Source of the DNA: Leptospira abararensis
GTDB lineage: Bacteria > Spirochaetota > Leptospiria > Leptospirales > Leptospiraceae
NCBI RefSeq assembly: GCF_016918735.1
Contig: NZ_JAFFPR010000029.1
Span: 1 to 64,000 of the forward strand
Direction: 5' to 3'
Length of the DNA: 64,000 bases
In this document: positions 54,731 through 64,000 of the stretch, in pieces
Position numbering within the stretch: the first letter of the stretch is position 1
Layout: every line of letters starts with the position of its first letter
Position numbers and translations under genes: made by a program
The notes under the pieces: generated by a model
Databases searched by the model: none
What the model was told of the DNA's origin: nothing
What the model saw: the letters and a program-made list of their open reading frames with translations, nothing else

Positions 54731-56530
54731 TTGAAACGTAAATCTGTTACTATAAAACTAAAAACATTACTTTTTCTTTTTTCTTTTCTTTTCTGTTTTC
54801 TTTGTAAAAAAACAGATTCCACAACAGACATGGAATCTGTTTCGTCTAGCATACAGAAACGCCCCAATGTACTTTGGATTGTGATAGATTCGCTTCGTGG
54901 AGATATCATCGGTCGTTATGGAGTGACTCCGCATTTGGATTTGTTTCAAAAAAATGCGATCAACTTCCAATACCATTTGGTCAATGCAGCATGGACTAGG
55001 CCATCCACTCTGGTTTTTTTTACAGGGAAATATGCTTCCGCAAATCCTGTTAATTTTTGGGATTATCCAACCACAAAATCGGAAGTGGAAGCATTTTATC
55101 GGAGTGAAAAATATCCTCTACCTAAGTTATTAAAAGACTATTCGTTTATTACTTATATGGTAGGAAATAATCCATTTTTAACTGATAAGTTTGGGCTTGG
55201 TGTTGATGTCGGTTTTGATTCGTTATATGATTTTTCTAATTATAGCGAAGATACAAAAAAAATTACTCAGAAAACATTCGAAGTATTGGATGAAATCTCC
55301 ACGCAAAAAAAACCTTTTTTCCTTTTTTTAAACTATAACGATCCTCACAAACCTTATACGCCACCACCAGGATTTACCAATCGAATCCAGACCAAAGAAG
55401 TATTGGATGAAAAGAAAATGAATTACCTGGGAGAAGTCGCCTTTGTAGATGAAGAGTTGGGAAAAGTCTTTCTGGAACTTAAAACCAAAAATCTCTGGGA
55501 TAACACTCTCATTCTAATCACTGCCGATCATGGAGAGGTGATGCATAGTGCCCATGCGATCTCTCCCTTCACGGGGACTAATACATACTATGGTCATGGG
55601 CAGGATTTGTTTTTGGAAAATATCCATGTACCGCTGCTCCTTAAATTGCCTGGTTCAACTTTGAAAGATTCAATTTCTTCAATGACAAGATCCATTGATT
55701 TATTTCCAACGGTTCTTGATTATTGTGGACTTCCCATTCCTAAGTCCATCCAAGGAAAATCTCTCAAACCTTTAATCGAAAATCAAGAGACCACCAAACG
55801 AACATATTACGGAGAAACTAGATTTACGCAAGGGTATGGAGAAGGATCGGAGTTCCTTTTGCAAAAGTCTTATCGGTTTCATGAAGTCGGAAAGTTTTGG
55901 TTAGGTTCTGTGGGAAGTGAGTTTTATTTGTATTCGGATGCCAAAAAAGATCCTAACCAAGAAAATCCATTACGTATCTCTAATATTTCAGCCATAGGCG
56001 ATATGAAATTAAATCCATCTCTGGAAAAGAAAATTCTGCGGTTTTGGAAACAAATTCGTTCTATGGAACCAAAACTTCCCATGTATCATCTTTCGATCCA
56101 ACCAAAATCAACGGATTCAAAAATACAAATTCGAGTTCCTAGTGGGACGATTCGAATGGCGACTCTGCCAGAAGGCCTTATTATTGATGAGAAAGGAAAA
56201 TTGGTAGAGATTCATACTAATCGAACCAAGGCCTTTGAAATTAGTTTTGAAGTGTATCCCGATGTCAGTTTTCCAGAATTTAATATATGGTTTTCTAATC
56301 AGCAAATCCCGAAATCTGAAATTTTTACGGGATACTTTGGTGTGAGTATGGCTTCCTGTAAAACCAACTGTGATCTGTTATACGAGTCAGGCCCACAAAG
56401 ACCAATCCTCCACCCAGATGCAAAAGTTTATTTTTGGAAAGAGGGGGGACAAAAAAAATCTTACTCTTCTAAACAAGAGTTAGGAACCGATGCTTTGGAG
56501 ATTCTAAAGAAACAAGGATATGTGCAGTAG
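54731..56530 (+). CDS. Sulfatase-fold hydrolase or phosphotransferase (alkaline phosphatase superfamily), lipoprotein
   Basis: A 599-residue protein from a TTG start. The N terminus looks like a lipoprotein signal (FLFCFLC). The catalytic domain shows metal Asp in VLWIVIDSLRGD, the nucleophile region AWTRPSTLVFFTGKYAS, FLNYNDPHKPYTPP and the metal site ITADHGEVMHS, later YYGHGQ. The usual formylglycine position is a Thr (WTRPS), so this need not be a sulfatase; phosphoethanolamine- or phosphoglycerol-transferases use Thr there. The last about 150 residues form an extra beta-rich domain. It is coupled to the upstream small transporter. Confidence 0.85.
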   Translation: MKRKSVTIKLKTLLFLFSFLFCFLCKKTDSTTDMESVSSSIQKRPNVLWIVIDSLRGDIIGRYGVTPHLDLFQKNAINFQYHLVNAAWTRPSTLVFFTGKYASANPVNFWDYPTTKSEVEAFYRSEKYPLPKLLKDYSFITYMVGNNPFLTDKFGLGVDVGFDSLYDFSNYSEDTKKITQKTFEVLDEISTQKKPFFLFLNYNDPHKPYTPPPGFTNRIQTKEVLDEKKMNYLGEVAFVDEELGKVFLELKTKNLWDNTLILITADHGEVMHSAHAISPFTGTNTYYGHGQDLFLENIHVPLLLKLPGSTLKDSISSMTRSIDLFPTVLDYCGLPIPKSIQGKSLKPLIENQETTKRTYYGETRFTQGYGEGSEFLLQKSYRFHEVGKFWLGSVGSEFYLYSDAKKDPNQENPLRISNISAIGDMKLNPSLEKKILRFWKQIRSMEPKLPMYHLSIQPKSTDSKIQIRVPSGTIRMATLPEGLIIDEKGKLVEIHTNRTKAFEISFEVYPDVSFPEFNIWFSNQQIPKSEIFTGYFGVSMASCKTNCDLLYESGPQRPILHPDAKVYFWKEGGQKKSYSSKQELGTDALEILKKQGYVQ

Positions 56531-56571
56531 TATCTACTATTTGGTTTTTACCAATTGGTAATAGAATCCAT

Positions 56572-59500
56572 TCAATCATTGTCTTGGTTTGTGGCAGATA
56601 CTGAAGGTAATGACTCCCCATTCACTCCTGCGCCACCACCACTTAAGGAACCAAAAAGAATCGAATAAGCCATATTTCCATCAACAAGGAAATCATCAAC
56701 TCCCGTAAGGACAACGTTTTGGAAGGTATTCCAGTCGCTGGAGGTAAATACCAAACTAGAAACTGAGGAGGTTCCTTCAGTAGGATTGGAACTTGAAATA
56801 GGAATGGTGACATTAGAAACTGGTCGTGCCCGCAATCGCATTTGGAACCTGGACTGGCCACCAATCTCCGTAGTGATCAAGTTAGGTGAGTTGACGATGC
56901 CTCCAGAACTATTGGGTGATGTTCCGCAAACATTCATTGGATTCGGGTCAGTGCAAGGAATGATATCATAAATATAATTGATATGGTTTCCGTTGATAGA
57001 TAAAGGTGTGAGTGCACTGTAGATTGCTGATGGTGTAAACCCAGTGCCCGTTTCTCCCGAAGTCACAACAGATGCGATTGTGTAACCCACATCTCCCACT
57101 GCGGCGGTATCGAGTCCAGTAACAGTGACTAGTTGTCCTGATCCAAAATTACTTGGTGTGAATGTAAGTGGTCCCGTCGGAAAACTTACTAGGCCGCCAG
57201 GTGAAGTACTGAAGTTCACAGTGATATTGGCTGTGGGTTGTGAGTCTAAATGAATATAAAATTCAGAAGAGGCACCTGATTGGGAAGTGATCACTGTCGC
57301 TGGTGAAAATCCAGAAGTAGTGATTCCTGCACTGTCATTATCATTTAAAGTGAGCATTGGATAGTTCGCGGAAGGGTAAGGATTTACTCCATTATAAAAT
57401 CCATCAGAGGAAGAGAGGATTCCCACAACAATAGGACAAGATACATTCCCATCATCGACTGCATCGTCATTTGGGGTCACAGTGATTGTGTTATGCGCTC
57501 CGATCGTATTCCAATTGGCACTGGTGATAGTCACAGAACTTGCGGAGATTGAAAATTGTGGGACAGTTGGGCTTACAACAAGTTCACATGGAAAAGTAGT
57601 GGTTAGAGAAACCGGAACCATGACATCATCTGTGGGTGCTTGACTCAGTAAAATATAGATGGGAAAGGCGGAGGAATTTTCTGCCCGCGTTAGATTGGTT
57701 GGAGTGACTATAGTGACTGCGTTCTCGGAAATGCTATAGTTGAGAATTGTGGCTGTATCTCCCGTACTTCCCACAAAACTAACATACCAGGAAGGAGAGG
57801 AACCTGTTTCTGTTCCATTCACAGTCACCGTATAACTTATGTTCCCGTCAGTTAAGACATCAGAAACTCCTTGGATTTCTACTGGAACCGAAGTGCTCCA
57901 ATTGGTTTCATTAAAAATATATTGCTTGGAGCTAACGGGAGTTCCTCCATCATTAATCATCCCTTCTGTAGTATCAGAAGTGGCCACTGTCACAGTAACT
58001 TGGTTTCCAGTAAGAGGCCGACTTCCCAGTCTTAGGCTATACATTGCAGATTGTCCAGCTTCGGTTGTAAAGTAGGGTTGTCCTGCATCTAAGGTAAATA
58101 AAATACTGGGGGATGGATTATCATCATCATCGATATTAACAGTGATGTCTGAAGGGTTCATACCTTCATAATCAGTTCCTGATCCCGAAATTGCACCTAA
58201 CGTAAGTGTATGGGTTCTTGTCGCTATTTCGTTAATCGAATCGTTGGTGACCATAACGGTTACAGTTTGTGTGGTAGAATAATTGGTATGAGTGAAGGTA
58301 AGGCTCGCTGGTGAGAATGTGTATTGAACCGAATCGGGTAAGTTGAAAGTTTCACCCGTGATCGGAATGGTGACAGAACCCGAAGTACAAGCTGCCAAAT
58401 TGCCGGGACTGTCACAAGGAGCCGAATTCAAACGAACTGTGAAGGTTCCATCACTTCCTCCTTCGGTCAGATTCAAGGTTGTAGAAGAGATGGTGAAACC
58501 AACCGTATCGTTGTCTGTGACTGTGACCACCAAATTTCCGCTAGCTTCTGTATATCCGGGAAGAGCGCCTGTAGGATAAAGTCCAGTAAAATAAGATCCA
58601 CTTGCTTGAGGGATATGAATGGTTACGGGAAGATTTCCATCATCAAAGGAATCAGATACCGAACGAAGGGTCACCACTTGCACCACATCCCAACCGCTGT
58701 CACTGGTACTGCCTGAATAACTTGCGGCCTGTCCGTTTGTGGGAGTAAAGGTAAGGGTACGCGATGGTGCAACTCCCGCAGAACTATCTAGTAACACGGC
58801 TTCGGTTCCATCCGAAGAGGTGATGGGACCAATCGTTACATTGGAATTCGGTTTTAAAGAAAGTCTGATTTCGAAGGTAATGGTAGAACTTCCATTTTCT
58901 ACAATCGAAGATGCGGATAGGTTTTGAATTCGAACCAGAGGTTCATTGCTATCAGTATTGATGGCAGTGACTGCCGGAATGGAGATAGAATTGTATTTGG
59001 GATCTGTAGAGGATGAATTTCCAAAAGAAATATTTACATTTTGATCCCCATCGTCTGATCCATCTAACACGGATGTAATGGTTACGGTTTGAGGTGTATT
59101 CCAGTTCCCTGTAGTAAAGTTTAAAGAAGAGGGTGAAACTGTGATTTCTGAAGTATTACTGGATGTGATACTTGGTATACTCACCGAGTTTGTCGGCTGT
59201 GAATTCAAAACCACGGTAAACGTTTCTGTAAAAGGGGTTCCGTTTTCATGAACCACAAGCCCACCCACAGGTGTGGCTGTAAATCCTGCCGTGTCATCGT
59301 CTGTCACAAGAATGGTAACTTGCGTGGGTGGTGTTACCGAGTTGTATACGGGATCTGCAGAACCGCCTGTATCGACAGTTCCAAATTGTAAAGTAACGGT
59401 CCTTGTATCTTCATCAATCGAATTGTTGTTCGTTGTGATATTGACAAATTGATCTACATTCCAATTGGCATTGGTAAAAGTTAGATTTGAGGTGCTGGCA

Positions 59501-60801
59501 TTGGTGATAGAATGGTTTTCTGAAATTCCTGTAAGTGTTACTGTAAAGCCAGGGGGTGGTTGAGAAGAAAGATGGATAGCAAAGGAAAGTGTTCCGCCAT
59601 TTTCTGAAATGGTCAAACTCCCTGGTGTTGTGATAACAAATCCGGGAACATCATCATCAGTATTGGTAACAGAAGGAAAAACTGGTCCCGCCAAACCATT
59701 GTAATCTGCATCTGCGGACGTTGCTGCACCCGTTACAATTGAAACCGTCTTTGGTCCATCCACAATAAAATCATCTACTCCTGTCACAGTGACAATTTTT
59801 GGAGTGAACCATTCTCCTGGTGCAAAGGTAAGCGAAGAGGGAGAAGCTGTAGATTCAGAACTCGGTGTGGCCACGATAGATGGGATTGTCACTGAGTTTG
59901 TTGGGAGTGTATTCATTACCACAGCAAAACTGACTGCTCCTCCGGCTTCTGTTGTGGTAAGCCCAGATAAATTGACCACAGTAAAACCTGCCACATCATC
60001 ATCTACATTCGTTCCCGTTATGATCGGAACTGGTTTTCCTAAGTAAGCGGGATCGTTGGATACAGTGGCATCGGCAGAAATTTGAAATGTACTTTCATCC
60101 ACACTAAAGTCGTCCACACCAGTAATTGTAACAGTTTGAGGCACATCCCAATTGTTAGGTGTAAAAACAAGTTCTACTGCTGCCACAGTGGCTTCGGTGG
60201 TATCATTCGAAACAAAGTTTCTAATATAGACATCCTGCATGGGCCTTGTTTGTAAAACATAAGCAATGGTTCCCGTTTCCCCCGTTTCGGAAGTGATAAG
60301 GCCAAGAGTGGGACTTGCAGCCACTCCGGAAGATTCGTTGTCAGTATTCACTACAAGTAACACAGGAAGTCCTTGTGTGGAGAACCGAATATCGGATGAA
60401 AACATAGTTCCCAATTGGACTCTGTAGTTTTGATTTCCATCAGCAATCAAATCATCCACTCCCGCTAAACGAATGTTTTGTGGTATGTCCCAATTATCCT
60501 CTGTAAATTCTATGAAAGTAGCAGATAAAAGAACTCCTTCTGTGGAATCAGAGACAGCTATTGGGCCAATTCTTACTGAACTGTTAGGCTCTATGTTCAA
60601 ACGAACTGCGAATTCTGCTTGTCTTCCATTTTCACTCGTAAATAAAAAATTTGGAGTATCGTATATTACAGATCCTTGCCCGGTTGTGGATGCAAAGAAA
60701 GAACCGAATAACATCTGTAGATTAAGTGGTGTTATGGATTGGCAGGATACAGAGAGAGTGGAGAGAACGAGAAAAATGATGGAAATACAGACCCTGAACA
60801 T
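56572..60801 (-). CDS. Large repetitive lipoprotein with eleven Calx-beta-like repeats
   Basis: 1409 residues from the ATG at 60801, which gives a lipoprotein signal ending in STLSVSC. The rest is eleven tandem repeats of roughly 110-150 residues, each containing a version of FTxxNWxxPQxVTITGVDD, then a DG or DD pair and a terminal NTDDD/TDDDxxG. The spaced acidic clusters suggest Ca2+-binding Calx-beta folds. Such lipoproteins are probably surface exposed. No enzymatic domain is present; adhesion or matrix binding is an inference. Confidence 0.87.
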   Translation of the reverse strand: MFRVCISIIFLVLSTLSVSCQSITPLNLQMLFGSFFASTTGQGSVIYDTPNFLFTSENGRQAEFAVRLNIEPNSSVRIGPIAVSDSTEGVLLSATFIEFTEDNWDIPQNIRLAGVDDLIADGNQNYRVQLGTMFSSDIRFSTQGLPVLLVVNTDNESSGVAASPTLGLITSETGETGTIAYVLQTRPMQDVYIRNFVSNDTTEATVAAVELVFTPNNWDVPQTVTITGVDDFSVDESTFQISADATVSNDPAYLGKPVPIITGTNVDDDVAGFTVVNLSGLTTTEAGGAVSFAVVMNTLPTNSVTIPSIVATPSSESTASPSSLTFAPGEWFTPKIVTVTGVDDFIVDGPKTVSIVTGAATSADADYNGLAGPVFPSVTNTDDDVPGFVITTPGSLTISENGGTLSFAIHLSSQPPPGFTVTLTGISENHSITNASTSNLTFTNANWNVDQFVNITTNNNSIDEDTRTVTLQFGTVDTGGSADPVYNSVTPPTQVTILVTDDDTAGFTATPVGGLVVHENGTPFTETFTVVLNSQPTNSVSIPSITSSNTSEITVSPSSLNFTTGNWNTPQTVTITSVLDGSDDGDQNVNISFGNSSSTDPKYNSISIPAVTAINTDSNEPLVRIQNLSASSIVENGSSTITFEIRLSLKPNSNVTIGPITSSDGTEAVLLDSSAGVAPSRTLTFTPTNGQAASYSGSTSDSGWDVVQVVTLRSVSDSFDDGNLPVTIHIPQASGSYFTGLYPTGALPGYTEASGNLVVTVTDNDTVGFTISSTTLNLTEGGSDGTFTVRLNSAPCDSPGNLAACTSGSVTIPITGETFNLPDSVQYTFSPASLTFTHTNYSTTQTVTVMVTNDSINEIATRTHTLTLGAISGSGTDYEGMNPSDITVNIDDDDNPSPSILFTLDAGQPYFTTEAGQSAMYSLRLGSRPLTGNQVTVTVATSDTTEGMINDGGTPVSSKQYIFNETNWSTSVPVEIQGVSDVLTDGNISYTVTVNGTETGSSPSWYVSFVGSTGDTATILNYSISENAVTIVTPTNLTRAENSSAFPIYILLSQAPTDDVMVPVSLTTTFPCELVVSPTVPQFSISASSVTITSANWNTIGAHNTITVTPNDDAVDDGNVSCPIVVGILSSSDGFYNGVNPYPSANYPMLTLNDNDSAGITTSGFSPATVITSQSGASSEFYIHLDSQPTANITVNFSTSPGGLVSFPTGPLTFTPSNFGSGQLVTVTGLDTAAVGDVGYTIASVVTSGETGTGFTPSAIYSALTPLSINGNHINYIYDIIPCTDPNPMNVCGTSPNSSGGIVNSPNLITTEIGGQSRFQMRLRARPVSNVTIPISSSNPTEGTSSVSSLVFTSSDWNTFQNVVLTGVDDFLVDGNMAYSILFGSLSGGGAGVNGESLPSVSATNQDND

Positions 60802-60909
60802 GATTCCCTTTTGTCCTCGTTTGCCTTCCAATTAGGGTTCTCCCTTTATATATTACGAGAAAAATACCCTAAATCAGAAAAAAATTTCCAGGATATGCAA
60901 TAAACAAAA

Positions 60910-62103
60910 ATGAGCAAAAATCAAAATCAAACTTCTAAGGGACCACTTGCTGGTGTGAAAGTAGTCGACTTATCTTTACTCCTACCGGGCCCTCTCTGTT
61001 CCCAACACTTAGCGGATATGGGAGCCGAGGTCATTAAAATTGAAAACCCGAGGGCCTATGATGGATCTCGCGCGATGTTCAAAGGAAAAACAGGGTACCC
61101 GGCCTTGTATATGATGCTCAATCGAAATAAAAAAGCGATCACTCTGAATTTAAAAAGAGAATCTGCGAAAGAAATTCTCTTCAAACTTTTGGAAGATGCT
61201 GATATTTTACTCGAAGGTTTTCGCCCCGATGGAATGGATAAGATGGGAATAGGATATGATGTCTTAAAAGAAAAATTCCCGCGTTTGATTTACTGTGGAA
61301 TTTCTGGCTATGGTATCTCGGGTAAGTACGTAGACTTTGCAGGACATGATTTAAACTATCTTGCGATCTCAGGAGTCCTTGACCAAACAGGAAATCCTCC
61401 AAGGCCTGCTGGTTTTCAATTGGCTGATGTGGGAGGAGGAACACTCACCGCGCTTTCTGCCATTCTTGCAGCCCTTTATTATCGAGAAAAAACAGGCAAA
61501 GGACAACGCATAGATATTTCTATGACAGATGCCTCTCTCCAATTTCTTTCGTTATACGGTGGGATTTTGTCAGCCTCGGATACTTCTCCCGAAGCAGGGA
61601 ATGATATATTATCTGGTAAATTACCGAATTATAATGTGTATGAAACCAAAGAAGGAAGGCACGTGGCACTCGGTGCTTTGGAAGATATGTTCTTTCAAAC
61701 TTTTTTACGGGCAGCAGGAATGGAAAACCTTACCAAAGACCATCCCATGAACGAAGAAAACATTCCTCTCATTAAACAGAAGTTAGCTGATTTTTTTAAA
61801 TCAAAAACTTATGCTGATTTACAACCTATCTTTGATAATACAGATGCTTGTCTTTCTCCCATTTTGAATATGAAGGAAATAACGCAAGACCCGCATATGA
61901 AAGATCGGGGAATGGTATTCGAAAGAAACCATCCCAAATACGGCCCCATCCTTCAATTTGGTTCTCCCTTCCATTTTTCAGAAACCCCATTTTCTTACAG
62001 AAATGATCCGCCAGAACACGGGGAACATACAGAGGAGATTTTGGGTGGTTTGGGTTATCCCAAAGAAAAAATTGCAGAGTTCAAAAAAGACAGGGTAATT
62101 TAA
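60910..62103 (+). CDS. CaiB/BaiF-type CoA transferase or acyl-CoA racemase
   Basis: A 397-residue class III CoA-transferase family protein. Visible are the N-terminal VVDLSLLLPGPLCSQHLADMGAEVIKIE, LNLKRESAKEIL and the catalytic Asp in GHDLNYLAISG. The family includes alpha-methylacyl-CoA racemases and carnitine/formyl-CoA transferases; similarity to the racemase branch (GPFCTQ-like start, GHDLNY) is stronger. It fits fatty-acid breakdown of branched acids. Confidence 0.9.
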   Translation: MSKNQNQTSKGPLAGVKVVDLSLLLPGPLCSQHLADMGAEVIKIENPRAYDGSRAMFKGKTGYPALYMMLNRNKKAITLNLKRESAKEILFKLLEDADILLEGFRPDGMDKMGIGYDVLKEKFPRLIYCGISGYGISGKYVDFAGHDLNYLAISGVLDQTGNPPRPAGFQLADVGGGTLTALSAILAALYYREKTGKGQRIDISMTDASLQFLSLYGGILSASDTSPEAGNDILSGKLPNYNVYETKEGRHVALGALEDMFFQTFLRAAGMENLTKDHPMNEENIPLIKQKLADFFKSKTYADLQPIFDNTDACLSPILNMKEITQDPHMKDRGMVFERNHPKYGPILQFGSPFHFSETPFSYRNDPPEHGEHTEEILGGLGYPKEKIAEFKKDRVI

Positions 62104-62147
62104 CCGCTCCTTGCTTTTTTTTCGTAATTTCTTTATTTTGTCCCAGG

Positions 62148-62166
62148 GGGGAGGTAAAATCTCCCC
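62148..62166. other. Hairpin just upstream of the SbcD-like gene
   Basis: GGGGAG (62148-62153) and CTCCCC (62161-62166) flank a 7-base loop (GTAAAAT), 13 bp before the ATG at 62179. The GGGGGGAGG stretch is Shine-Dalgarno-like but lies about 25 bp from the start, too far to act directly. It may affect translation or end the preceding transcript. No T run follows. Confidence 0.35.
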
Positions 62167-62178
62167 TAATCATACAAT

Positions 62179-63270
62179 ATGAAGTTATTACAAGTTTCTG
62201 ACCTCCATCTTTCCCAAAGTTCCAAAGACGAAAAAAACTATTCCATAGCTGTTCTCGGTGAAATCTTAATTACCGCCGAACAAACAAAATGCGATCGCAT
62301 TTTATTTTGTGGGGATCTTTTTAATACCTTTCCTGATTTAGAAGGGCTTCGGTCGGAGTTCTTAAAACTAGTCTCTTCCTATTCCGGTCTTGTGTATTTT
62401 CTTCCCGGGAACCATGAAATTCTGGAGAAAAAAGGAAATAACAACCGTTACGTGGATTATGATTGGTCCACAAAAGTAAAGGTCCTAGACGAAACTCCTT
62501 ATTTTTTATTTGAGGATTCAGGGATCGAGTTTGTATCCATTCCTCACCAAGAGAATTATTCTGGATTGTTATTATCACCTCCACCACCTAAACAAACCAA
62601 AGTTCGGATCGGTCTTGCGCATGGTACGGTTCCTGGAATGAGTTTTACGGGACTGAGTGAGGAGGAAGAAGAAGGTGGCTCGTATCTTGATCCCCATCTC
62701 ATCCAAAACTTAGGATTGGATTATCTTGCGATTGGACATCTCCACCGTGCTCGAATGGGGGCTGTTGGAAACTGTAGCGTTGGTTATGCGGGTTCTTCTC
62801 GTGTATGGAGAAAAGGAGAATTGGGGCCAAGGGGTGGGATTTTTATCCATATCGATGAATCCAAGGTTCGCACAGAACCTGTGTATTGGAAAGAGGCTGG
62901 TGAGTACAGAGAGATATTAGTATCTTTGGATACCGAAGGAAAACCAGAAGAGAATATCGAAACATATTTGGAAGGAACAAGTCCCAAAGATTGGATTGTG
63001 TTTCGTTTTGCAGGATATGTAGACTCGATGACAGAAAAACAAAAATTCCAAGAATCGGTTCTTCGGGAATGGAAATCAAAGTTCCGTATCTTAGAATTTG
63101 ATCCTGATGAATCGCAAATCACTGTGATCCAACATTTGTCTGAAAATGAATTTGTAAAACAATTCCTAGACAAAATGAATGAAAGAAAGGACCAAATGGA
63201 TCCCATTCTTTGGAGACAGACTCGAGTCACGGGGATTCGATTGATCTTAGAAGGAAAGAAAAACCGATGA
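62179..63270 (+). CDS. SbcD-like metallophosphoesterase
   Basis: A 363-residue calcineurin-like phosphoesterase: DLHLSQ, GDLFNTF, GNHEI and GHLHRAR supply the two-metal site in order. The partner gene downstream overlaps by four bases (ATGA) and encodes a Rad50/SbcC-type ATPase. The pair should process DNA ends or hairpins, as SbcCD/Mre11-Rad50 does. The protein is of usual length for the Mre11-type exonuclease. Confidence 0.85.
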   Translation: MKLLQVSDLHLSQSSKDEKNYSIAVLGEILITAEQTKCDRILFCGDLFNTFPDLEGLRSEFLKLVSSYSGLVYFLPGNHEILEKKGNNNRYVDYDWSTKVKVLDETPYFLFEDSGIEFVSIPHQENYSGLLLSPPPPKQTKVRIGLAHGTVPGMSFTGLSEEEEEGGSYLDPHLIQNLGLDYLAIGHLHRARMGAVGNCSVGYAGSSRVWRKGELGPRGGIFIHIDESKVRTEPVYWKEAGEYREILVSLDTEGKPEENIETYLEGTSPKDWIVFRFAGYVDSMTEKQKFQESVLREWKSKFRILEFDPDESQITVIQHLSENEFVKQFLDKMNERKDQMDPILWRQTRVTGIRLILEGKKNR

Positions 63271-64000
63271 AATTAAAATTAGAAAACTTCGGACTCTTTT
63301 CCAAAAAAGAATTCCCAATCGAAAAAGTGACTGTCTTCACAGGTCCGAATGAATCTGGAAAAACTACCATCCTAGATGCCTTTGTCTCTGCCCTTGTGAA
63401 AGTGGTCGGTAGTACAAAGTATGGCGCAGTACTGAATACCAGATACAAAGCTGAGCGAAGTTCTGATTTAGGAATTTCCAAACTTTCGATTTCTCAAAAT
63501 TTATATTTGAACTCTCTTGTGATCCGCGAAGGGAATATGGATGTGGGTTCGGAAAAGGAGCTGGTGAGTACCATCGAACAAACGATATTCGATAGTGGAT
63601 ACAATCCTTCTCAATTAAAAGAACAGGTGGAACAACTTTCGGCCAAATCGGGAACGAGAAAATCTGCCAAAGAATGGAATTTAGCGTTATCTGAATTCAT
63701 GGCCGCCAAACAAAAATTTGATGCTTCTGAGTTGGCTTTAAATAAAATCTCTTCTCAATTTGCAGATCTACCTGTATGGGAAACGGACCGCAAAAAACTA
63801 AAAGAAACTTTGGCATTGAATCTTAACGATCAAACCAAACTTAAAAAACAATTAGAAGAGATTCGCCAAACGGAAGAACACAGTGAAGCCGATCGTATTT
63901 ATACCCAACTATTACAATGGGAAACACTTGAATCACAATCAAAACTAGAAGAAAAAATCTTAAAGTCTGATTGGGATAAAAAAGCAAAAACACTCGATGG
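63267..64000 (+). CDS. SbcC/Rad50-like ATPase, N-terminal part (cut by window end)
   Basis: The frame begins at the ATG overlapping the SbcD-like stop and stays open to the window edge. The product starts with a Walker A, FTGPNESGKTTILDAF (about residues 25-40), followed by charged coiled-coil sequence (about 110-245). The Walker B and signature lie beyond the window. The position after the phosphoesterase supports the Rad50/SbcC assignment; the sequence resembles AAA_27/SMC-type heads seen in such pairs. Confidence 0.85.
   Translation, partial: MKLKLENFGLFSKKEFPIEKVTVFTGPNESGKTTILDAFVSALVKVVGSTKYGAVLNTRYKAERSSDLGISKLSISQNLYLNSLVIREGNMDVGSEKELVSTIEQTIFDSGYNPSQLKEQVEQLSAKSGTRKSAKEWNLALSEFMAAKQKFDASELALNKISSQFADLPVWETDRKKLKETLALNLNDQTKLKKQLEEIRQTEEHSEADRIYTQLLQWETLESQSKLEEKILKSDWDKKAKTLD

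Noticed and set aside
56548..56561. Palindrome TTACCAATTGGTAA between two converging genes as an operator or terminator
   Set aside because: It is AT-rich, has no loop and no T tract, and lies between 3' ends, so it is probably chance.

Overview
The window reads as chromosome of a Leptospira, most likely a saprophytic or intermediate species rather than a classical pathogen. The grounds are AT-rich DNA, spirochaete-type FliH and FliG-like proteins, many 7TM-DISM receptors, lipoproteins with loose spirochaetal lipoboxes, a Leptospira-type long repetitive protein (TIGR04388-like) and a 90-residue phasin-like protein. The genus is inferred from remembered family resemblance; no database search was possible. 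No tRNA, rRNA, CRISPR array, IS element or prophage was seen.

Layout. 1-2901: the end of an unknown membrane-anchored protein, an MFS transporter and mtnC. 2898-10534: a nitric-oxide module, norF-norE on the minus strand, norC-norB-norQ-norD on the plus strand, then nnrS and a DNR-type regulator on the minus strand. Two perfect TTGAT-N4-ATCAA boxes lie here, and a third near-perfect one lies upstream of a double hemerythrin gene at 22778, suggesting one NO regulon. 10549-16664: a tightly packed minus-strand run, FliG-like, fliH and two degenerate 7TM-DISM sensor kinases, leading into the regulator. 16778-21024: two coupled 7TM-DISM class III cyclases whose active-site residues are complementary. 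21110-34686: aldehyde dehydrogenase, hemerythrin, gatB, the B12 lower-loop genes cobT-cobS-cobC-like, dnaE, an AraC-type membrane regulator and an acyl-CoA ligase.

34720-39906: an M23 peptidase, then a four-gene operon with an unusual sigma factor, an unknown protein, a CHAT-domain protease and a cysteine-cluster protein. 39919-46932: phasin-like gene with three phased TGC-N3-GCA sites, mtnA-msrA, a minus-strand operon (GAF/GGDEF-like, CheX-like, hydrolase, FapA-like) and a methyltransferase. 46976-48403: lpdA.

48405-53425 is an accessory, decaying region. It holds a 5'-truncated TIGR04388-like gene with one in-frame stop, and three successive copies of a module made of the toxin-like tail plus a lipoprotein, each more degraded than the last. 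BrnT/BrnA-type toxin-antitoxin remnants and a REP-like hairpin follow. 53426-64000 is ordinary chromosome: hydrolase, small multidrug-type protein, sulfatase-fold enzyme, a lipoprotein of eleven Calx-beta-like repeats, a CoA transferase and an SbcD/SbcC-like pair cut by the window end.

The best candidates for undescribed biology are the split two-receptor cyclase, the sigma/CHAT-protease operon, and the toxin-tail/lipoprotein cassette array.
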